Shown: positions 44,376-56,749, numbered from the stretch's first letter. The stretch: 64,000 nucleotides of DNA from Ampelomyces quisqualis (GCA_018398575.1 JAGTXZ010000021.1:930001-994000); one strand, 5' to 3'. The notes: a model not told the origin generated them from the letters alone. Numbers and translations are program-made.

Positions 44376-46126
44376 TCAACCAAGCAGATCACCCAGAGCA
44401 CCGCCAGCTTTAGCCCCAGGCTGAGGTGTTTGCACAGCTGGTGTGCTTGAAGTGGAAGCAGGTGCACCCCACAGTCCTTGACTGGTCTTTTGTTTAGCCA
44501 AATCACCCATCGTGACCTTTTGTGTTGGTGTTTGCGATTTCTTCGGTGCCGACCCTGCAAGCAGAGAAGCAAACGCATCTCCACCTGCTTTCTTGGGCGC
44601 AGCAGCTCCAATCTTGCCGCCGGGGGACATGACGGAAGGCGTCGACTTTCCAGACTGGGGCGCGCCCATGTTAACCGATGTAAAGTAGTTGGGTCCCGTC
44701 GCTTGGTAACCCGATGGTTGCTGGGGCGTTTGAGAGAAAGTGGAGGGGGTTGACATGGATGGCAAGGCCATCTTGTTTGCTGCAGGTGGTGGGGAGACAG
44801 TCCCCAGCAGGTCGTTGAAGTTGTTGTTATTCGCGCCGGATTGGGGTTGCGGTGCGGCGAACTGTGTCGAGGCGCTGATCGTCGAGGTGGATGCCGGCGT
44901 AGCGATGTTGAACCCTGAGATGGCGGGTTTTGCGGCGGCCACAGCAGCTGCTGGCGGAGCTGCGGACTGGAAATCGTCGAAATCGTCGTCGTCATCGCCG
45001 AAATTGTTCCCTGCAGCGGCCACAGGCTGCTTTCCCGCGGCCTTGGAGACTGGTGCCGGCTCGTCGTCCCAGGCCAGCAGATCTGGGATGGGCTCTGGTG
45101 CTTTGAGCTTCGACTCTTCCTTCTTCGCTTCCCTCCGCGCCGGCGCTGCTGCTGCTTCCTTTCGCCGCGGCGGTGGGGTGGACCCATCGCCCTCGTCATA
45201 TTCGTCGTACTCGTCAAATCTATCGCGTCGCTGCTGGGTGTCGTTGAAGCTCGACGTGTTCCCACCAAACCCACCGCCATCTCCGTAAACACCGCCGTTG
45301 TAGTTTCCGTACTCGGCCGACTCGCTGCCAAAGCCGCCGTATCGGCTGCCTCCACCGCCGCTGCCGCCACCTCCGCCTGAATATGTGCCGGTGTTGAAGC
45401 TTCCCAGGCCGGCACCACCTTCAACACCTCCAAATTTGTTGCGATTTGCGCGCGCCTTTTTGCGCTCGGATCGGATGCGGTCGACGTCGCCCAAGAGTTC
45501 GGCGAGTTCTTTGGCCCGGTTTCGTACGTTGATGCCCTGGTCCTTGCCATTCTGGTCTATGAAGTGGAATTGGCGGAGCATTTTGAGGAGCGAGACGTGG
45601 GACCGGGCGTCGTCGATGACTCGCTCGGAGCCGTTCTTGACGAGAAATTCGAGGAGTTGCAAGGCCTGCACTGTTAGCCTTGGACGGGTCACAGAGCCGC
45701 TGCCGTACCTTGTAGATCTGGCGCCATTCTTCCGAAGCCTTTTCTGTGAAGCGCTTGTAGATCATGGGCATGATCTCGTTCAGCAGTTGACTGGACTGGT
45801 CAGATCCGGTGTCAGAGCCACGCGACGTGGACATACTAGTTGAAGGTGCCGTTGGCGATCTCCTGCAGCATTGTAGAAGATGCACCTGTTTTGGTCAGCT
45901 GCTGCCGATGCTCCCCCTGTAAGTCGGCATACCCCATGGCTCGTTGTTGGTCGCCTCGCGCACCTTTGCCTCCATCTCGGTGTAGTTCATGACCGCTGCA
46001 GCGCGTTAGCAGTGGCCGGCTGGCGGGTCGGGGTCCCAGCCTACCATTCTGAGCCTTGCGAAATCCCGCCTTGAGGTCGTAGAGCGTGAGATTGCTCACT
46101 TGGTCCTTGAGGCTGTTGAGATCCAT
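44376..46126 (-). CDS. ent3: Epsin Ent3-type ENTH protein
   Basis: Clathrin adaptor for trans-Golgi/endosome traffic. Five exons (46126-46045, 45995-45933, 45885-45837, 45790-45709, 45665-44376) give 521 aa. The ENTH domain (about 1-150) begins MDLNSLKDQVSNLTLYDLK, with KAQNAVMNYTEMEAKVREATNN and EPWGASSTML, the phosphoinositide-binding part. The next part is Gly/Tyr/Asn-rich. A DDDDDFDDFQSA motif fits binding to the gamma-ear of AP-1/GGA, as in Ent3/epsinR rather than endocytic epsins. No UIM or NPF repeats were seen, which also favours Ent3. The C-terminus carries LWGAP and ends GGALGDLLG. The GTG codon at 46135 is not used as start. Confidence 0.92.
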
Positions 46127-46852
46127 GGCGGACACGGGAACTGCTGCGCCAGGGTGGGTGAAGTGCGGCGGAGTATGCGGTGAGATGGTGTAGACACTGT
46201 AGAGGCAAAGGCGTGCGCAGACTGTCCGCAGCTTGGTTCAGGGTGTTCGCGGGCCAAGCGCGGAGTTGACTTGAAACTAGACACGTGACATTGCATACCA
46301 ACCAAGCTGACTGAGACGAACCGTTTTGCGACGAAAGAAAATGATGGAAAACGTGGCTGGAAGCTGCGAGTATATGCGCCCACAGCACAAAGTATGGGCA
46401 TCGACCCTCTGTCTCCGAGTGTTGACATGAAAGTATCCAGGGCAGTCTGAGGCTCTGTCTGCTCGGCTGCTGTGGAACCCGCGCGCTAGTCGAAGGTTTG
46501 TGCTCAAGCTCGAGTCCCAATCAAAAAGTTCCTGTCCCTTCGTCAGCGCCTCCATCAACCGTATCAACCACCTGTACACCACAATCTGTGCCAAAGCCCT
46601 TCCAATCACCACGTTGCGAAGCTGCCCAGCGCCAACTTCCGCCCACCAGCACAACGCCGTCGCCGCCGCAGGACAGCATTCACTCGGTGAAGCATCTGCT
46701 CAACAGGTAAGGGCCATCCCGCCTGGGCCCGGACAGGCTCCAATGGCCGCGGCGCACTGCATCACAGGCCATCCACGGGCGGAAGACTCCATTCATGGGT
46801 CTGACAGCAGCTGCAGGTTAGCGCTAAGCCTCTCACCCCGCCATCCCCCACC
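46127..46852. other. Divergent promoter, ent3 / cyclophilin
   Basis: 726 bp between the two starts. No gene supported; the open frames lack motifs. Confidence 0.5.
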
Positions 46853-47692
46853 ATGCAGAGGACCCACCAAGCCCTCTCGGCCTTCCGCTTGAGTGCTCTC
46901 TCGACCAGAGCTCCCATCAACAAGCGATTCTTCACTCCTTCGGCATACAACATGACCATCAAGTCGTATTTCGATGTCTCATGGGAGGGCCCTGAGGTCG
47001 AGGTGGACACGTCGGGCAAGGTCACCTCGCAGGGCCAAGCAAAGAGTAAGTGGCCGCCCCTCCACCGGATCATCACTCTGCGCGCAGTCTCAAAGGCTAA
47101 TCTACTCTGCTCTTAGCTCAATCGGGTCGCATCAACTTCGAGCTTTTCGACGACGTCGTGCCCAAGACCGTGGAGAACTTCCGCGCGCTCTCCACCGGAG
47201 AGAAGGGCTTTGGCTATGCCGGCTCCAAGTTCCACCGCGTCATTCCGGACTTTATGCTCCAGGGAGGAGACTTCACCCGCGGCAACGTGAGTGGCGCCGT
47301 GCTGGCATCCAAGTATGCTGCGTGGCGTGGCTAACTCTCCTCAGGGTACCGGTGGCAAGTCCATCTACGGCGAGAAGTTCGCAGACGAGAACTTCAAGCT
47401 AAGGCACCAGAAGCCCTTCCTCCTGTCCATGGCCAATGCTGGCCCCAACACGTCGGTTGTCCACACTTTCGCTCTCGCGCAACACTGACGATGCTCTAGC
47501 AACGGCTCCCAATTCTTCATCACCACCACCGTCACTTCATGGCTCGATGGCAAACACGTCGTCTTCGGCCAGGTCCCAGACGGCGACGTTGAATCATACA
47601 AGGTAGTGAGATCGATTGAGGCAGCTGGCAGCAGCTCGGGCCAGATCAAGTACAAGAACGTTCCCACCATCACCAATGCTGGCACCCAGTAG
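46853..47692 (+). CDS. Cyclophilin (peptidyl-prolyl isomerase), mitochondrial presequence with internal cytosolic start
   Basis: Cis-trans proline isomerase and cyclosporin A target. Four exons (46853-47045, 47117-47286, 47345-47451, 47500-47692) give 220 aa. Residues 1-33 are Arg/Ser/Ala/Thr-rich without acids, a mitochondrial presequence. A second in-frame ATG at 46952 (MTIKSYFDVSWEG) starts the cyclophilin core. Core motifs are FHRVIPDFMLQGGDFTRGNG with the catalytic Arg, SQFFITT and the drug-binding Trp in SWLDGKHVVFG. Compared with small cyclophilin A there is an insert of about 15 residues before INFELFDD, seen in the Pezizomycotina group. Intron 3 uses a weak GTCGGT donor. Confidence 0.93.
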
Positions 47693-48209
47693 GTATTAGA
47701 TGGGCATGGGGCACGCGAAACCATCATATCAAGTAGATTATACCTCAGAGCATCTACATAGTAGCTGTATAGTACTCCACTTCTCGACAGCTTTTCGCGC
47801 AGTATTGTTGCCAGCACGCGGGCCGGCAGAATGTCGCGCAAGTGAGGGGCAGTAAGCTACCCCACCATCGCCCGCATGTCCACTCCCTACCTTCGGACCG
47901 GCAATATCCAGTCGTGAAGTGCATACTGGAAGCCAAATCAAGATATGGTGCCAGACTTGCATCGACTTTGCGTATAACATCATCCATCACTTGAGGGCTT
48001 CCACTGAGTCAGTTGGGGTTCGCCAACGGGCCGATGGCGCCATCTCCCAGCTCCGCTATAATTATGATGGATAGAGCTAGGTGTCGTGCTTTCGAGCTCT
48101 CGACCTGGCCGTAGGGCGTGCTTGTCAAATCTTATATACAGCTGACCCACCTTTACCCAACCCTATAAGCTACCATCACCGCCCCTCAGTCAACCCTGGA
48201 CCAAGAAGA
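47693..48209. other. Intergenic, cyclophilin / PLP enzyme
   Basis: 517 bp; 3' flank of cyclophilin and promoter of the PLP enzyme. Nothing else seen. Confidence 0.5.
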
Positions 48210-49576
48210 ATGACTTACCACCCCTCCACAGTCGCCGTTCACGCCGACGACCGCTTAAACATAACAACAGACGTCGCGCCACCAATTCATACCGCAACAA
48301 CATTCCGCTATCCCAAGAATCCAGACGACTACGAACCTGCTCCTACCGAGGGCGAGTATCTGGATCTGTCTACACCTCTTGTCTACTCGCGCCTGACAAA
48401 TTCGAACATTAACCGCCTAGAAACTGTCTTGACGCCTTTGATCTTCCCTGGCGCAAAAGAAACCCAACTTCCGAGCTTAGGCAACCATGTGGTTACTTAT
48501 AGTAGTGGATTGAGTGCGTTTCACGCATTGCTCGTCAATATTGTGCCGAAGGTCATTGCCATTGGAGGCGGGTATCATGGGTGTCATGGGGTATGTTGAT
48601 TCCGAGTTTACTGAGACCGATACTCAATGTTCATTTCAAGGTAATCGATCTCCACAAGAAAATGCACGGCGTTAAGACCGTCCACCTCCACGCCTCCGAG
48701 GCAGAGTGGGACGCGGCAGGCCTTGGAAAAGGCGACCTCGTCCACCTCGAAACACCCATCAATCCCACCGGTACAGCCTTCAACATCGCCACATTCGCCG
48801 AGCGAGCACACAGGCGCGGCGCCCTCCTCTCTATAGACGCAACCTTCGGCCCCCCAGGTCTTCAAGACCCTTTCGCATGGGGCGCAGATCTCGTTATGCA
48901 CTCTGGCACAAAGTACATTGGCGGTCACAGCGACATGCTCTGCGGCATCCTCGCAACGAAAAACACCACCGAAGGTGCCCGACGAGCTCGAACACTACGC
49001 ACAGAACGACTTTTCCTCGGCAGCGTTATGGGCAATCTCGAAGGCTGGCTTGGTGTCCGCAGTCTCCGCACATACGACCTAAGAATCAAGCGCCAATCTT
49101 CCAGCGCCGAGAAACTCGTGCGCTCGCTGAACGACTCTGTCACAAGTAACACTACCGACTCGGAGGTTGTGAAGAAAATAGTACGAAAGGTCGAGCATGC
49201 GTCGCTTCAAACGGAGGATTTTGAGTGGTTGAAGAAACAAATGCCGAATGGCTTTGGACCCGTGTTCAGCATTTACACGCACTCGGTCGATCAGGCGCGA
49301 AGACTGCCATCTAAGCTGAAGCTGTTTCATCATGCTACCAGTCTCGGCGGCGTTGAGAGTTTGATCGAGTGGCGGCGAATGTCGGATACGACAGTTGACG
49401 AGACGTTGTTGCGTGTCAGTGTGGGTGTGGAGCATTGGGAGGATCTGGAAGGTGACTTTTTGGCTGCTTTCAAGGCCTTGTTGGAAGGAGACGAAAGAAG
49501 TGTTCAGAATAGGGCTGAAGTACAAGTCGGTCAGGAAGGGGCTAGGGTGCCGGAAGCTGGGAGCGGTCCTCTTTGA
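48210..49576 (+). CDS. Cys/Met-metabolism PLP-dependent enzyme (cystathionine lyase/synthase family)
   Basis: PLP enzyme of the cystathionine gamma-synthase superfamily; the exact reaction (beta-lyase, gamma-lyase or related) is not settled by sequence. Two exons (48210-48590, 48641-49576; 50-bp intron) give 438 aa. Motifs are PPIHTATTFRYP, VYSRLTNSNINRLE (cofactor-binding Tyr/Arg of the neighbouring subunit), TYSSGLSAFHAL, IDATFGPPGLQDPF, and the Schiff-base lysine in HSGTKYIGGHSD. The C-terminal domain has VESLIEWRR and DETLLRVSVGVEH. It is far shorter than fungal cystathionine gamma-synthase (Str2-like), so a lyase of the yeast YHR112C kind is the best guess. No targeting signal. Confidence 0.87.
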
Positions 49577-51253
49577 TCATGTTTAGGCTTCTTGCCTAAA
49601 TCGAGTTGCTTACGGCAGGTTCCAAGATGTGATAACAAGTACGAGTTCGAAATCAAAGCCTCCGCAATGGCCCTTCGAGAGCGGCTAGTGCATAATGATG
49701 GTACAAGTCCAATGCGACACATACCCAGCCCGAATTGCATGTCCTCGGTGCCTCTCGCTACTTCCAGCTAACACCTTATACAAGTCCTCTTCCCCCAGCA
49801 TCGCCGACGTGTGACTTTGCCTCATTCACGTCAGACCAGCCGGTCTACGAGGCGCAATGAACTTCTGCCTCGAACTAGGGGTAATTAATGGTGAAGGATA
49901 TTTATTCCCAGGTCGACTTTCTATGAAATTCTAGAAGTCCCAAATTCCGTGGGACTTTGATCGCATGAACAATCTGGTCTCCATTCAAATATTTCCCAAC
50001 AAAATAGTTCCTAACATCTACTTGGAGGCTACCTTAAAACGTTAACAAACTACACATGCAGAGTCAACTCAGCGCTGTCTCTGTTACTAGTCGTAGGCCC
50101 GTTACTCAGAGGCGGTATCGCTCTCCATGACAGCTTCCTCCCTTGAAACCCTATGCATCTGCCGCCAGCTTCCGGAGTAAGTAGTTGCACACCTCTAGCC
50201 TTGCCATGTCGGCCTTTTGTTGGTGAGGCTGTCATGCAGTAGTCTATGTGCGTTTATCCGCTAGTTCCAAGTAAACACCTCACGCAAGGGGTAATCGTTA
50301 GTGTTCCAAAATAGTCATCTAGGCACACCAGACTTGAAGTGGTGTTCGTTCGCTACCTCCAGGAACCATCAAGAGATTCGTCATCGTGAACAGCAGAGGC
50401 TCTGCGGAGCATGCGCTATCTATTGCAGGGTCCTAATAGTAGAGTAATAGCAAGCACTTGATAATGCAAATTGCCTGTGAAGAAGATCGCATATAAAAAT
50501 GTTGAGGGTTAGGCTCGCGTGTTGAAGCCTCGTGGTGAAGCTCGGACCCCACGCAAAATGACGTCAGAACAGAGCGTCTGCTTGTGCAATGTAAACCGAC
50601 TGAGGAATAAGCTGGGATCTAGAAACTGGCGATGATTGGCTTATGTACAATTTCGATTGACTTGATTTGGCTTGTCCTTGCATGAACACCTCTGTTGTTT
50701 TCGCTCTCATGTTGCAACCTGCGGTATAATCTCGGACTACGGAGCATGTTGTACTTGAATGCTTGAGCATGATAACACGGATCGGGTGTCAGGAACACTG
50801 CGTCCGGCCTTGTGCAGCATCTCACAACCGCAATTGTTCTGGCTTCCCTTATCCGTACCAGATCCGAGGCCGGCCACCCCTAGCCACCGAATTTCAGCTC
50901 ACAAAATATGAGCAGACAAGGCCATTATATCCATGTCGTTTACGTACCGCATTACTCTGTACTATCCTTGGGCTTCAGGAGTAAGCTCTGCACCCGAAAG
51001 CTTCATATCCGCCACCCGCAGTGGGCTTCGGCTGCTGATCGTCTCAGTCTCCTTCTGCTTCGAGCGTAGATTGCTCCTGTAGCACGCGAACTAGATAACC
51101 ACCTTCCAGAAACATGGAGATACCGTGATGCCCTTGGCAACCAGCATGTCCTTCGTCGTCATACCTTTTTGTGTCCATGCTAAGTGGTATATATTAATCG
51201 GATGCCTGTCGCACACAAAGATCAGTAACCATCGCGTTGACTGACACCTCAAC
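49577..51253. other. Intergenic, 1.68 kb
   Basis: No gene or repeat could be supported. It holds the S28 peptidase promoter at its right end. Confidence 0.5.
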
Positions 51254-53114
51254 ATGCGTTTCTCGACTGTTGTTGCAGGCTTACTATGCGCCTTGGAGGC
51301 CGCTGCGCTGAAGCAGGTAGCCCGTACAGTGCCGGAAATCGAGAGAGCGGTACGTATAGCGAAACCAATGTCATGTTGTACCTCAGGCGCAATACGCAGT
51401 TCAACTGCATACCAAAAATGACAGACACTTGGGCTTGGAGAGTACGCAAACTAATGAGCCCCTAGATAAATGCGACCAAGACGCGATCTCTGGTGAAGCG
51501 AGTGGATAAGGTCGACTTGGAGGTTCTTTACCCAGAGCACAACATCTCGGTGCCTGTCGATTTCTTCCACAATGAGACAAGATACGAGCCTCACAGCAAT
51601 GCGAGCTTCAACTTGCGATACTGGTTCGACAAGACCTACTACAAGCCTGGAGGTCCTGTGTTCGTACTCTTGGGCGGTGAGACCGATGGAGCAGGCCGCC
51701 TAAAGTTCCTGCAAAAGGGCATTGTCCACCAGGTCATCGAGGCTACAGGCGGAATGGGTGTGATTCTCGAGCACAGGTACTACGGCAAGAGTTTTCCAGT
51801 GGAAGACCTAACGACCAAGAACATGCGTTTTTTGTCGACCGAGCAGTCCTTGGCCGAAATCGACTACTTTGCTCGCAACGTCAAATTCGAGGGCGTCGAT
51901 GCCGATCTTACTGCACCAAACACACCTTGGGTCGTGTACGGCGGCTCATATGCAGGCGCGCAGGCTGCTTTCTTGCGCGTTGTATATCCGGAGACATTCT
52001 GGGGGGCAATCTCATCATCTGGAGTGACAGTTGCGATTTACGATTACTGGCAGTACTTCGAGCCCACCAGGCTGTACGGCCCTCCAGACTGTGTCAAGAA
52101 CACTCAAATCCTTATCGATGTTGTAGATAACATTCTTCTGGGTGAGAACAATACCGCGAAAATTCAGCAGCTCAAGAACGTTTTTGGTCTTGGAAATGTT
52201 ACCGACAATCGAGACTTTGCGAGCACGATTACTGGTGTGTATGGCTTGCAGAGCACCAACTGGGACCCCGAAGAAAACTCCGCATCTTGGTTTCACTACT
52301 GCACAAGTATTACAGACGTACCAAAGAGTGATAATCTTCGTCCTGCTGTAGCAGACATCGTCTCAGCAGCTGGCTACGGCGACGATGCGCTGGCGCAGAA
52401 CATCACTCTCAACGCTATCAGCTGGCTGTACAGGACCTCTTTGGCGGGTTGGCGCCGTTCGAACCGCACCCAAGACCAATACTACACGTCACTCAACGCA
52501 ACCGCTCTGCAATCCTACACTTCAATCGAGGATTACGGTGCGGTTTCCTGGAGCTACCAGGTCTGCACGGAGTGGGGTTACATCCAGACCGGTAACACCC
52601 CTGACAACATCATGCCCTTGATTTCTCGTACACTCGATGTAGACTACCTAACATTCTTCTGCCGCGCGCAATTCAACATCACTACACCCTCGGACGTTTC
52701 GAAAGTCAACAAATACGGCGGCTATGACATCGACTACGAGCGACTAGCCCACATTGGCGGCAATGCCGATCCTTGGAGACCCGCGACCCCATTGTGGTAC
52801 TCAGACTCGAGGAATAGCAGCACAGAGCGCCCATGGCACCTAATATCCTGGGGCGTCCATCACTGGGAGGAGAACGGTAATGCTTTGTACTTGGAACAGT
52901 CGAGTATTTGTTGCTAATGTCGAGTAGGCATCTTCCCCAACGAGACGACTCCGCTGTTGCCTCCACCACAGGTCGTGTATGCGCAGCAATTCTTGAAAAA
53001 CTTCGTTGTGGACTGGGTTGACGGTAAGTTACTAGCCTCTATGATTGTTGGTATAATTCCTAGACTGACTTTGAAACAGAGTGGAAAAGCACACATGAGC
53101 ACTTGGAGCTTTGA
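51254..53114 (+). CDS. Secreted S28-family serine peptidase (prolyl-type carboxypeptidase)
   Basis: Extracellular peptidase of the PCP/DPP7/thymus-specific protease family, cutting after proline-like residues. Four exons (51254-51349, 51466-52876, 52928-53023, 53080-53114) give 545 aa. The N-terminus MRFSTVVAGLLCALEAAAL is a signal peptide. The catalytic Ser is in VYGGSYAGAQAAF (residue 193), Asp in GGNADPWRPAT (467) and His in SWGVHHWEENG (497/498). At least eight N-x-S/T sequons and several Cys fit secretion. The first intron (116 bp) is the longest in the window and its donor and acceptor are less certain than the others. Predicted products could serve nutrition or host-tissue breakdown, which is inference only. 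Confidence 0.9.
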
Positions 53115-54298
53115 ATAGCCTGATACATTGCACATCTAATTTTATCGATGGCAACTTTGATATGTTATTGTGATGCAAGTTGAGGTTGTGACCCAAGTGA
53201 ACATCACGAATACTTGTCAACAATCGAGCTGATCTTCGACTTGATAGCTTGATCTGTGATACTCTACTCGTCTCCTAGTCTGGTACTTTCGCGAATCAAG
53301 CCGCCAATCAGCTTGATTGTCGACATCTAAGTCTTTGCTCCAGTATTGTTTTAATGCATTTTGATTGAATCTAGTCTCAGTCTGGTCATGGTACGTGACT
53401 TCTTACATCAAAGATACCCGTACATCCAAGGCATGCCGTGCGTGCATTCTCACTTTGCCCTCGCACCTCGCACAAGCTGCTATGACACGCCGATTACGGA
53501 GGTACAACGCAACACTTTACAATGCTAAAAAACGCTACCTTGGACGTCACAGCATCACTTTGCCGGGTTGTTCCGTGGCTCCCCCACCCCACCCGGCAAT
53601 TCCAATTATAGAAGTCGGTTCGGGAGCTAGCAAACTTCCGATTGGCGCTGTTATAGCTCAGTTGGCCTATCAGCGGGAGACATGCTGTCACGCTCCTCAC
53701 AAGATGGATCAGCGCTTTGTGTTCCCGGATTCAACGCCAAGCTACAACAGGCAGAGAGTGATCAATAGGATCTCGATCTTATCTCCGATTGCAAAGTTAC
53801 GCGCCGTTACACGTGCGTGTAGGCATATTTAGCACTAGAAAATAACAAAAAAGAACTAGTGCATAGCTCTCAAAGGCGGGGTAGAACTGGTGGTGGAGGA
53901 GATAGGAAGCTTGGTCACAAATCACGGAAAATAAGACAAAGATCTGTCTGTGCGCATCCTGTCCAGCTATATCACCTCTGAAAAAGCTGTTACTGTATCT
54001 AACACCGTATCATTTAGTGCCATCTCTCGAGGAGAGATGTACATGGTAGATCCAAGTATGTACGGATTACTGTAAGTCTGTATACAAGAGGTACCCATGA
54101 ACGAATGAGAAGTGAACCCTTGTGCACGGATGAAATGTATAGAAATTGGTCGATTTGGGTACAAAGGAGAAGCATGTATAGATTGGTAGCACTGCAGTAC
54201 AAACGCGGTGTTAAATACCCCGCGTGGAATTGTGTAAAAAAACCCCGCAGAATTCCCCCCAGAAACACTACAAAGTTGTCTATATTTACACAGTCTAT
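53115..54298. other. Intergenic, transition toward repeat block
   Basis: 1.2 kb with no supported gene. A tRNA A-box-like word occurs near 53654 but no cloverleaf could be folded (see rejected). Confidence 0.5.
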
Positions 54299-54442
54299 GT
54301 AAATATACCTACTAAACAGGTATATTTACGCGGAGAGCAGGTATATTTACACAGCGAGCAGGTATATTTACACAATAAGCAGGTATATTTACACAATAAG
54401 CAGGTATATTTACACAATAAGCAGGTATATTTACACAGTAGC
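54299..54442. repeat. 21-bp minisatellite (six units) led by a 12-bp inverted repeat
   Basis: Six units with core CAGGTATATTTAC start at 54317, 54338, 54359, 54380, 54401 and 54422. The first unit's AGGTATATTTAC faces an exact inverted copy GTAAATATACCT at 54299-54310 across a 7-nt spacer. The array sits at the border between gene space and the AT-rich block. Confidence 0.93.
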
Positions 54443-55859
54443 AATGTAACGTTAGAATCTAGTTTATAATTAGAGCAATTTGTATCCTATCTTTTAGAAT
54501 AACCTAGCTTATTAACTAAGAATAGCAATTTTAAAGTTGTTTTCTAGGTTGTATTAAAGTAGAATACCTAAGCTACTCTAACAAGATCTATAATGTAGTT
54601 TACTAACACCTATATTATGTTATTATTTTCTTTATCTACTATTTAAGGATGTAGCGTTAATTTACTAGCTAGTTTTACCCTTTAATATCTTGCAATTCTA
54701 GCCTAGCTTAATATATTAGCTAGATTCTAGAAAAGTGTTATAATAGTGCTAAAGGACAAAAGCGCTATTATCTGTTCTAAGTTAGCGTAGAATATTACAA
54801 AAGTATTACTTTGCAATATAAAGTTTTGTAAACGCGCAGAAAATACACTAACCCTTGCCCTAGTTAGTAGTATAAGATTTTTATACATAACAAAGTTGTA
54901 GGGCGCTATCCCTGTATACTAGTAGGCTAGAGAGTTATCTATCTGTCTTAGTTTACATTACTATTTAGAATCTATCTTTGCGTTTGTGTAACGTATAAGG
55001 TAGTGTACTATAGGCGTTAGATCTTTTTTAGTTACTATTATTAAACTATTTCCTTTAGAGGTTATGTTACTCTATTAAGCATGCGTTCTTTGCTCCTAAA
55101 TTATAGTACTAATTTCTGCGCTTTAATGCTTATATACTACGCTAGTAAATAGGTTTAGAGTACCTACTTATAGGTAGGAGTTAGGTTAGAGTTAAGCATA
55201 AGAGGAGTAGAGTAAGGTTTAGGTTATGTAGAGGCTAGTATAGGGTTTAGGTTAGAGTATACAGCTTAAGGTGTTAAGGTTAGGTTGTTAGTTTAGTTAG
55301 AGTACCTGCTATAGGGTTATACTTATGCAGCGCCTCTAATCTAACGCCTGTAATAAGTATATTACTTAGGAGTAAAGTAGGGTAAAAGAAATAAGTGTAT
55401 TTTAGTGTGTATTCTAAAATAAGGTTATTACAGGAATAGTCTAATCTTGCAGCTATTTAATAAGCTTTATAATCTGCTTATTATAGATGTTTATTACAGT
55501 TTTTAACTAAGGTTATTTTAGATAGTTAAGAGCTACTATTTATTACATTTTTTTATTACGCTTACTAGTCTAAGAAACAAGAAGGCCTTAATCTCTTCCT
55601 CTATAGACGCTGCTTATACTAAGAAGTCTAGAGTAGTGCACTATATAAAGGCGTTGCAGATTTCCTAATGTTATCTTTTCTATTACCCTTCTACTCCTTA
55701 TTGCTTATCTAATCCTTAAAACGTTAGATTTTAGAGCTAGTTAGACTAGCAAAATTAATAAGACCTAAAAGCTTAAGTAGATCCTAGATACTCTTAGCGC
55801 TGTATTAAGATCCTGCAGTTAGTAATTGTAGTGTAAAACAGTTTAGTTATATATTCTTC
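54443..55859. other. AT-rich RIP-like DNA, unassigned
   Basis: No frame survives. TAG/TTA-rich. Probably the 3' portion and flank of the hAT relic or another decayed element. A patch at 55160-55310 has GGTTTAGGTTAG-like words. Confidence 0.5.
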
Positions 55860-56592
55860 TTAGTAATTACGTGTTTTACAACTATAATCTTCTAGATTAT
55901 TTCTGCTCTAAGTCTGTGCTGTTAATCTCTTAGAACGTCTCTTGCAGTATTAAACGAGCGCTTAACCCTAACTTCTGCAAGCTGTACAGCTAGTACGTCT
56001 TTAGCTACCTAGGCTAAGCGTAGGTATGTATCTATATTAGCCTACTACTAGATAAGTATATTTAATAACTTCTCTTTATCTTCTTTACTAGTTAGAGAAG
56101 TGCTAAGGTAGCAGAAAGCTTTTGCACAGAGTAGTCTAATGCTTGCGTTAGTTTTATAAGAGATATTAGCGCTTAACCTACTAGACTGTATTGTTTAAGA
56201 AGAAAGCCTCCTAAACTACTAGTGTTTAGGTAGACGCTGTAGTTGCAAAGGATAAACTAGAGTACAGTTTCTATTTATTGCTACAGGGTTGTTTTTGTAT
56301 CAATTAATGTAGTCTAGGAACTAACGCTAGTATATACGTTTAAAGTCTAGTCCTTATATATTACCCTAGGTGTTATTAGTAGTGCGCTGTAATAAACATA
56401 TATAATAAACATAGTTTCTACCTTATATATAGTAAGCTTCTAAAATAGATTAAGGATAGTTGCAATGTTATAAAGATATTCTTGTTTCTTATCTGTGCGT
56501 AAATAATACTTTAATAACTTCTTCTTACCTTTCTCTACTACTACCTTTACTACAGCTAGCTACTTCTTATAATAGCTAGTCTTATTCTCCTT
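55860..56592 (-). mobile_element. hAT-superfamily transposase relic (C-terminal part)
   Basis: On the minus strand the frame reads, with stops, KYYLRTDKKQEYLYNIATIL (near 56450-56530) and then VAKDVLAVQLAEVRVKRSFN (55945-56008 region), followed by KHVIT. This is the hAT C-terminal dimerisation pattern, where the invariant G-V-E-R-x-F has become R-V-K-R-S-F by G-to-A changes. Several TAG/TAA codons interrupt it. The relic ends abruptly at 56592, where an LTR begins, so the rest of the transposase was displaced by that insertion. Family call is good; element ends were not found. Confidence 0.72.
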
Positions 56593-56749
56593 TATAACAA
56601 CGTAGGTAGGTACAGCTATTAGGATTAAATTAGATACGTATTAGAGGCATATAGGAGTGCGTGTTGTATTAGAGATTCTAGATTAGCTATACACCTATAG
56701 GTCTTGTATAAAAGGACAAGAGAAACTTGTCCTCTATCTATGCTATAGG
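56593..56749 (-). repeat. Split LTR, left part (157 bp) of an older insertion
   Basis: Matches the first 157 bp of the complete LTR that follows, starting TATAACAACG where the intact copies have TGTAACAACG (one G-to-A change). It ends in ATAGG, the target duplication of the inner element. The missing 142 bp resume at 63851. Confidence 0.92.

Noticed and set aside
42155..45550. Apparent 1,131-codon protein on the minus strand
   Set aside because: Its N-terminal half is an out-of-frame shadow of the epsin gene on the same strand; only the part from 44122 (or 44233) is the real Ted1-like protein.
53643..53741. Possible tRNA (A-box-like TAGCTCAGTTGG and a weak GGATTCAACGC)
   Set aside because: No T-stem or anticodon stem pairs properly and no acceptor pairing fits the A-box position.
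54224..54469. Open frame encoding seven-residue QVYLHNK-like repeats
   Set aside because: Direct consequence of the 21-bp minisatellite; no upstream coding context or codon support.
55160..55310. Degenerate TTAGGG-like words (GGTTTAGGTTAG) suggesting interstitial telomere
   Set aside because: No run of exact TTAGGG units; word use matches general TAG/TTA richness of RIP-like DNA.
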